The position numbers were made by a program, and so were the translations under genes. A stretch of DNA of 6,151 nucleotides, from assembly GCA_023438885.1 (NCBI GenBank), contig JAEXPS010000123.1:1-6151 (forward strand), given 5' to 3'. The notes under the pieces were generated by a model. It saw only the letters and a program-made list of their open reading frames with translations. It made no database searches and had not been told where the DNA came from. Every line of letters starts with the position of its first letter. Within the stretch, counting starts at the first letter, position 1. Source of the stretch: Actinomycetes bacterium. GTDB lineage: Bacteria; Actinomycetota; Actinomycetes; Actinomycetales; Cellulomonadaceae. This document shows positions 6,115 to 6,151 of the stretch, piece by piece.

Positions 6115-6120
6115 CTCCTT
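6115..6120 (-). promoter_or_regulatory. Shine-Dalgarno site of the DppB-type permease gene
   Basis: AAGGAG on the minus strand, six bases before the GTG start at 6108. It is the closest match to the anti-SDS core in the window and decides the start of the first complete gene. The later genes rely on weaker sites and overlapping stop-start codons. Confidence 0.85.
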
Positions 6121-6125
6121 GATCA

Positions 6126-6143
6126 GGCCGGTGGGGCACGGCC
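6126..6143 (-). other. Small inverted repeat (hairpin) just upstream of the first permease gene
   Basis: On the minus strand GGCC-GTG pairs with CAC-GGCC around a CCC loop, with one unpaired C: a seven-base-pair stem ending five bases before the Shine-Dalgarno site. There is no U-run, so it is not a classic intrinsic terminator. It may be the tail of an upstream coding region (one frame has a TGA at 6125-6123) or an intergenic hairpin after a substrate-binding-protein gene. In such high-GC DNA it may also be chance. The stretch 6109-6151 holds nothing else I can support. Confidence 0.35.
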
Positions 6144-6151
6144 GGGTAGGC

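Overview
The window is very GC-rich (roughly 70% or more by eye), with strong G/C preference at third codon positions and frequent GTG starts. This fits a high-GC actinomycete. A member of Micrococcales such as Cellulomonadaceae or Promicromonosporaceae is my best guess, but the sequence alone does not prove it. No RNA gene, mobile element or CRISPR array is visible.

All seven genes lie on the minus strand and are read from high to low coordinates. In order of transcription they are: a DppB-type ABC permease (6108-5140), a DppC-type ABC permease (5143-4259), MurQ, the N-acetylmuramic acid 6-phosphate etherase (4262-3360), AnmK, the anhydro-N-acetylmuramic acid kinase (3360 or 3363 to 2173), a GNAT acetyltransferase (2176-1694), an enolase-superfamily dipeptide epimerase (1697-609), and a beta-lactamase-fold serine hydrolase (612 to beyond base 1, cut by the window edge). 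Every junction is overlapping (ATGA, GTGA or TGATG), so no intergenic base exists between 6108 and 1. The set must be one translationally coupled operon, or the middle and end of one. The 43 bases upstream of the first permease hold its Shine-Dalgarno site and a small hairpin. No promoter or terminator is visible, so the operon probably begins beyond the right edge, perhaps with a substrate-binding protein, and continues past the left edge.

The genes fit a cell-wall (peptidoglycan) recycling pathway that handles both sugar and peptide. The permeases would import muropeptides or murein peptides. AnmK converts 1,6-anhydro-MurNAc to MurNAc-6-phosphate, and MurQ converts that to GlcNAc-6-phosphate plus D-lactate. 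The epimerase is best read as L-Ala-D/L-Glu epimerase, which opens the stem-peptide dipeptide to ordinary peptidases. The serine hydrolase has no visible signal peptide, so it could be the cytosolic enzyme that separates sugar from peptide or trims the peptide. The GNAT protein has no assigned place in known recycling routes and is the least explained part of the operon.

The most notable points are the combination of an Opp/Dpp-type importer with anhydro-sugar enzymes and a dipeptide epimerase in one coupled unit, the embedded GNAT gene, the apparently cytosolic serine hydrolase, and a 12-bp triplication that lengthens a linker in the epimerase.
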